Assembly (NCBI GenBank): GCA_027405735.1
Contig: JAPEHQ010000010.1
Span: 558,001-622,000 of the forward strand
Source of the DNA: Mucor racemosus
Taxonomy: Eukaryota; Mucoromycota; Mucoromycetes; Mucorales; Mucoraceae
Direction: 5' to 3'
DNA length: 64,000 nt
The notes under the pieces are model-generated. The model did not search any database and was not told the origin of the DNA. It saw only the letters and a program-made list of their open reading frames with translations. Shown here piece by piece: positions 59,820-64,000 of this stretch (within the stretch, counting starts at the first letter, position 1; the number at the start of each line of letters is the position of its first letter). The position numbers and the translations under genes were made by a program.

Positions 59820-60519
59820 CTCTTGAAATAATAATTGTATTCGAGTTTGCAGTTTAGTTGCTACGGAAACAGAATTTTTTTTCAAGGAAAAAAGAAAAAA
59901 ATTGTTGTCAAATATACACACACTTAAAGAATCAATTTTAGCTTTAAACGGGCTCCTGAGTGTTTGGCGTAATAATCAAAATCAAAGGTTTCACGAGGTA
60001 ACTTGAATAGGAATTCGAAACTTGTACCCTTTATGTGTGGAACAATATTAATATAATATCAAGTGAATTCATAGCTGAATAGTTTGCATGTTATCCCAAA
60101 CATTTGGAAGTGTATTTAGCAAATGTGATTTTCCGAATACAAAGTTTTACAGAGTTTTTATTCCTCGTAACTAGCGGATGGCAATCACAATGCTAATTTT
60201 GAACGGAATGCATATCTAGTAACTGGATTAAACTGATTTATACAAGTATCATATATAAGCTAGCAAATACAGGCTATTCTTATTCTTCTTACCTATCTTC
60301 TATACTTTTTATTTGGTAAATTTGCGTAAAATCATCATGTAAAACAGATTATGCATAAAAATATGCGTTAATCGGAGATTGAAATGATGTCCCATAAAAT
60401 TGTCCAAATCACAAAATTTGGAATTTTTGAGACTTTTCCTTCCTAATAGTATGTCTTTGGGTAAATATTATGCTTTATTAATTCAATGTATAAATATGTA
60501 AATGAAGGTATGTAATTTT
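59820..60519. other. Spacer with a coding-like segment
   Basis: Mostly AT-rich 5' flank of the nuclease-helicase gene and 3' flank of the phosphate transporter. Positions 59924-60058 (minus) look coding; see the separate entry. Confidence 0.5.
59924..60058 (-). pseudogene. Unassigned coding-like segment upstream of the helicase
   Basis: A 44-codon open stretch without ATG, read on minus. Its composition (IKGTSFEFLFKLPRE, then TFDFDYYAKHSGARLK) looks like real protein rather than chance. One frame over, the same DNA reads FKAKIDSL and stays open into TKLQTRIQLLFQEM, directly in frame with the first helicase exon. So this may be an extra 5' exon broken by a one-base shift, a missed splice, or an unrelated relic. 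The family is not recognised. Confidence 0.35.
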
Positions 60520-62223
60520 TTAATTTTTATAAAGATTTTTGGCAACTATTTCGGTAATATCACGATTTTGCTCATTCGATGAAGATGATGATCCACCATA
60601 TAATTGAGTTTTACCAGTGTTAGAATCAAGTTCAATTGTGTTTTGATCGGCACCAATGTAACCTTCCTCAAATTCAGATAGATCTCTGCCTTTAGTCTCA
60701 GGGATCCATAAAACTGTGACAATAAGACCCAAGAACATAATGGCTGCAAAAATACCTAATGTTTGAGGCAAGAAAGCGTGCTCTCCAGATTTAGTATCAC
60801 CGACTTCGACCAATACATTAAATGCAAAAGAAGCAATAATAGCACCAAGCTTACCAGAAGCAGCAGAAATACCATGAGCAGAAGATCGAACTTTTGTAGG
60901 AAAAACTTCACCAGGAATGATAAATGTAGTAGAATTGGCACCGAAATTTTGGAAAAGTTGTGCTAATGTAAAGACGGCAATGAAACCAGGGATTGAATTC
61001 TCCTTTAAATAGTTATAACCAGCGGCTAGAATGATAAAGAGAATTGTACATACAGCAAATCCTAGGATTTGTATAAAACGACGGCCTAGTCTTTCGATAA
61101 AGATAACTGTCAAGTAGTAGCCAGGAACTGATCCAAGAACTGTGATGATAATTTGGCCTATGACATTCCACCACAAAGTTTCAAAAGGTGTGGACTTATT
61201 AGTGAAGCCAATAGCAGCCAATACGTAACTGTTATTCAGCCCCAAACCATAAAAAGCTATATCCAAAAAGAACCAAGAAAGAGATGTGCCGAGTAATACC
61301 TTCAAATGTTTCCATTGACGGAAATAAGCACGGAACTCAGCCCAGTGATCACGCTTCTTTTCTTCACCAGGAATAACAGTACGTTCTCTTTCAGCATTAA
61401 CATGTGCTTCTTGAAGCTGCTCGCCCTTCACAGCAGCCGAAGCGGCGGCTTCTTCGATATCGTGCTTTACATTCAATGCGTAACGAGGAGATTCGGGCAT
61501 AGTAAATCTGAGATATACAGTAGCAACAGCAGGAATAGCACCGAGACCAATGCAAAGACGCCAAACATAATCCAAGTTCATTACATCTGCATTGATGGCT
61601 TCTTTAAAGATGGCCAAAAGAATTAAAGTAACAATAGCGGCAGCCAACGAGCCTATTCCCTGCATTGAGAAGATTAGAGCCATCATCATTCCACGTTTAC
61701 CAGTGCTGGACCATTCAGAAGTAATTGTTGCAGACATTGGATAATCACCACCAATGCCAATACCCAAAATCAGACGCCAGCATCCGAGAAACCCAATTAC
61801 AGAAACACCACGAACAGCAGAAGAAGCGGTAGCACAGTTAATAGTACCAATGATGATAATCAGTAATTCAAAGCCATAAATTTTTCTGCCAAAAATATCA
61901 CCCATAAAACCAAACAAAAGTTGACCAATCAAGGTACCCACAGAGGCCATACCTTTGACAATACCTTCAATATCTGAAGGTAATTTATTACCATTAGAAG
62001 CATAATAGACATAACCAAGCATCGGTGTCACTAAATTGATAATAAACACATCATAAGAATCTGTAAAGAAACCAGCGCCTGATGTAAGGATGGTTCGAGC
62101 CATAAACCAATTGAAAGTTTTATCTTTTTTCTCTAGTGATTCTAAACTAGCCAAATTCATTTCGGCCTCATAAAGCTTTGAGTTTCCTTGTTGGAAATTA
62201 TCATTATAGCTTGCTGATTCCAT
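60520..62223 (-). CDS. PHO84: Inorganic phosphate transporter, PHO84-type (MFS/PHS family)
   Basis: Single exon, 567 aa, with the expected 12 membrane helices and a long central cytosolic loop (about 255-300). Family motifs are clear: GAGFFTDSYDVFIINLVTPM (about 49-68), GQLLFGFMGDIFGRKIYG (about 99-116) and the PHS signature GGDYPMSATITSEW (about 158-171). In the second half are SWFFLDIAFYGLGLNNS, the ERLGRR repeat, and NSTTFIIPGEVFPTKVRSS. Asp and Tyr residues that bind phosphate and couple H+ in fungal homologues are conserved by position (inference from family). It takes up phosphate at the plasma membrane; in yeast it is induced by phosphate starvation. No clear CACGTG Pho4 site was seen just upstream. 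Confidence 0.95.
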   Translation of the reverse strand: MESASYNDNFQQGNSKLYEAEMNLASLESLEKKDKTFNWFMARTILTSGAGFFTDSYDVFIINLVTPMLGYVYYASNGNKLPSDIEGIVKGMASVGTLIGQLLFGFMGDIFGRKIYGFELLIIIIGTINCATASSAVRGVSVIGFLGCWRLILGIGIGGDYPMSATITSEWSSTGKRGMMMALIFSMQGIGSLAAAIVTLILLAIFKEAINADVMNLDYVWRLCIGLGAIPAVATVYLRFTMPESPRYALNVKHDIEEAAASAAVKGEQLQEAHVNAERERTVIPGEEKKRDHWAEFRAYFRQWKHLKVLLGTSLSWFFLDIAFYGLGLNNSYVLAAIGFTNKSTPFETLWWNVIGQIIITVLGSVPGYYLTVIFIERLGRRFIQILGFAVCTILFIILAAGYNYLKENSIPGFIAVFTLAQLFQNFGANSTTFIIPGEVFPTKVRSSAHGISAASGKLGAIIASFAFNVLVEVGDTKSGEHAFLPQTLGIFAAIMFLGLIVTVLWIPETKGRDLSEFEEGYIGADQNTIELDSNTGKTQLYGGSSSSSNEQNRDITEIVAKNLYKN

Positions 62224-63358
62224 ATTTTTTGCAACGCTGTAAAATGAAAGATGTGAAATGATATTAGAAAGAAAAATATGACATTTTGTGTTCTACTTTT
62301 ATATTATTTATATTAATACGAAGACAGTGGTGTGAGGTCGTGTGAGATGGGTTAATTCATATCATTGATCAGGATGGTATTATATAGCCAATCAATAGAG
62401 AAGTTTAGGTGCTCATGCAATCAATCTTTGATGGTAAATGAAAGGTGGGATTCAGCAACTTTTTAAACAGCGGTTTTTTTTTTCTTCTACCTAATACAAA
62501 TTCCGCAACCGAGGAACACAAAATAAAGTATCCTTTTCTGGATATATTATAAAGAAAAGGTAAACACATATATAGGTATTATCGTTATTTGAACAGCAAT
62601 CTATGATCGTTTTAATAAAAAACAATCAAATATCTGTAAAAAGTATCAAAATCGACTTGAATAGACTTAATTTTGTTTGATATCATGCTTGAATATACTA
62701 AACGTGGAGATCAACATTCATATGATTGGCTTGGTAGAGATGGGCGGAAATGATTTTTCCCTGGCTTTAAGTTCATCTGAAAAAATAGATTTACCTTGGG
62801 TATCATTTTAATAAATTAATAAGCAATAACCCATAAGAAATAAGGCCATTTAAAAATAATAACAGTAATTCTGAGTAAAAGTAGTATCCATCATTCATAG
62901 ATGTTGTTATTCCTTTGTAGATGCGTAGATGCGTAGATGCTAAAGCTTAATGCATAATAACAAATCAAAATGCGCAAAAGGTTTTAATCGATGTTTGATT
63001 TATAAATAGATAGTGTTCAAATCAAATCAAATCAAATCATATCAATTTATGTACACTAATTAGAAAAAAAAAAGTAGTAACTTTTTAACATCTCAGTATA
63101 TGCACTCGTGTATTTTTCTTTTGCATCAACGTGATTTTTGTGAATGTTTTGTCTGGTGGCAAATCAGCAATTAGTGTTTACAGTCATTAATAGACATGCA
63201 TGTCTGTATACGTTTACTTATCTTCTGATATACTGCATATTATGGGATGCTATTATAGATATAATGAACAAAAAAAAATAGCAAAAAGCATATGGAAATA
63301 AATAACAAATAGTAAAACGGCTACATGCACTACAAATAGAAAAACTGCAAAAAATAAA
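62224..63358. other. Promoter-side spacer of the phosphate transporter
   Basis: No gene. Short tandem repeats: (GTAGATGC)n, about three units near 62918-62941, and (AAATC)n near 63018-63037. Confidence 0.6.
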
Positions 63359-63432
63359 TGCTCATTAACAGGGTCGAACTGTTGACCTTGGCGTTATTAG
63401 CACCACGCTCTAACCAACTGAGCTAAACGAGC
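63359..63432 (-). tRNA. tRNA-Ile (anticodon AAT)
   Basis: A 74-nt gene with a fully paired 7-bp acceptor stem (GCTCGTT with AATGAGC, one G-T), D-arm TAGCTCAGTTGGTTAGAGC, anticodon loop CTAATAA (AAT), T-arm AACAGTTCGACCCTGTT and discriminator A. A and B boxes are canonical and no intron is present. A T-run terminator (ATTTATTTTTTGC) follows on the minus strand. Confidence 0.97.
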
Positions 63433-64000
63433 TTCTATGTTTACTAGACCATAATTAGATATATGACCCCATAACAAAATTTGTTAGAAAAAACTGAATT
63501 TTAAGACTTTTCCTGCCTGTGTTCTGGATTTGTATGAATCTTGAATCCACTTAAAAATTTCACACTTGAGTCATAAATATAAACGTACACACAATAGTAT
63601 ACAAGTTACATGTTTTTTTTTTAAAATCCAAACTTCAAGCAATATGTGTAAACTGCTGTTTTGGTTGTGTCAAGAATGTTATATCAAAAGATACTAATAT
63701 AGAAATACTCTGCTAAAAGATACATTTCTTTAATTCATTGTTGATGCTTCGTATTTATATATTTTCTAAATGGTTATATAATTATCAATATTATTAATGA
63801 ATTGCCGGGTATTGAGGTACTTGATATGATTTGGGAACAAATCATATACAATGGAATTTGTGGAATTGGGAATCTGTGATTGTATCATTTGAATAAGATG
63901 TAGGATTGCTTATGTTTCATTGCTACGAATTGTTCCTGAAGGTTCCTGATTGTCGCTGTTAATGCTAGTGGTTATGTATGACATTTAGTATGAGTTACTA
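63433..64000. other. Gene-free end of the window
   Basis: tRNA 5' flank and AT-rich spacer; no ORF or repeat supported. Confidence 0.5.

Overview
The window looks like a nuclear contig from a filamentous fungus, most likely in the Mucoromycota (Mucorales-type). The DNA is AT-rich. Its genes carry short introns of about 45-85 nt with GTAAGT-type donors, and the products are typical fungal housekeeping proteins: 1,3-beta-glucan synthase, Tim50, a PHO84-type phosphate permease, an AVT-type vacuolar amino-acid permease and a DUF155/Rmd1 protein. The genus is inference; no search was run. LAYOUT. (1) 1-17.5 kb is a nested repeat island. A roughly 4.4-kb repeat family, here called R1, is present as R1a (1-4122, cut by the window edge), R1b (5525-9242), R1c (inverted, 9243-16740) and R1d (37240-41556). 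R1b and R1c form a nearly identical inverted duplication. Into it are inserted a 5'-truncated LINE (minus strand, 12-bp target duplication, itself split by a MITE) and a complete Ty3/gypsy chromovirus with identical 245-bp LTRs and a 5-bp target duplication. R1b, R1c and R1d all carry a fragment of a dynein-intermediate-chain-like WD gene. (2) 18.4-22.6 kb holds three minus-strand genes: a PinX1-like G-patch protein, a coiled-coil protein and an AVT-type amino-acid transporter. (3) 22.6-42 kb is sparse. It holds a second repeat family, R2, as a large inverted pair (about 26-27.3 kb and 33-34.4 kb) around a KDZ-transposase relic, the DUF155 gene and ARL2, then a GCAAGC-rich island and R1d. (4) 42.1-48.3 kb is the seven-exon FKS gene, with a 13-nt micro-exon. 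(5) 50-62.3 kb holds Tim50, a forkhead transcription factor, a large nuclease-helicase protein (Cas4/Dna2-like PD-(D/E)XK nuclease with probable Fe-S cysteines, followed by a UPF1/DNA2-like SF1 helicase) and the phosphate transporter. (6) A tRNA-Ile(AAT) gene lies at 63.4 kb. The protein genes are mostly unrelated single transcription units, as expected in a eukaryote. The only close divergent pair is DUF155/ARL2. Exon models were built by hand from reading frame, splice consensus and protein-family expectation. All of them keep an open frame, but none is confirmed by transcripts.
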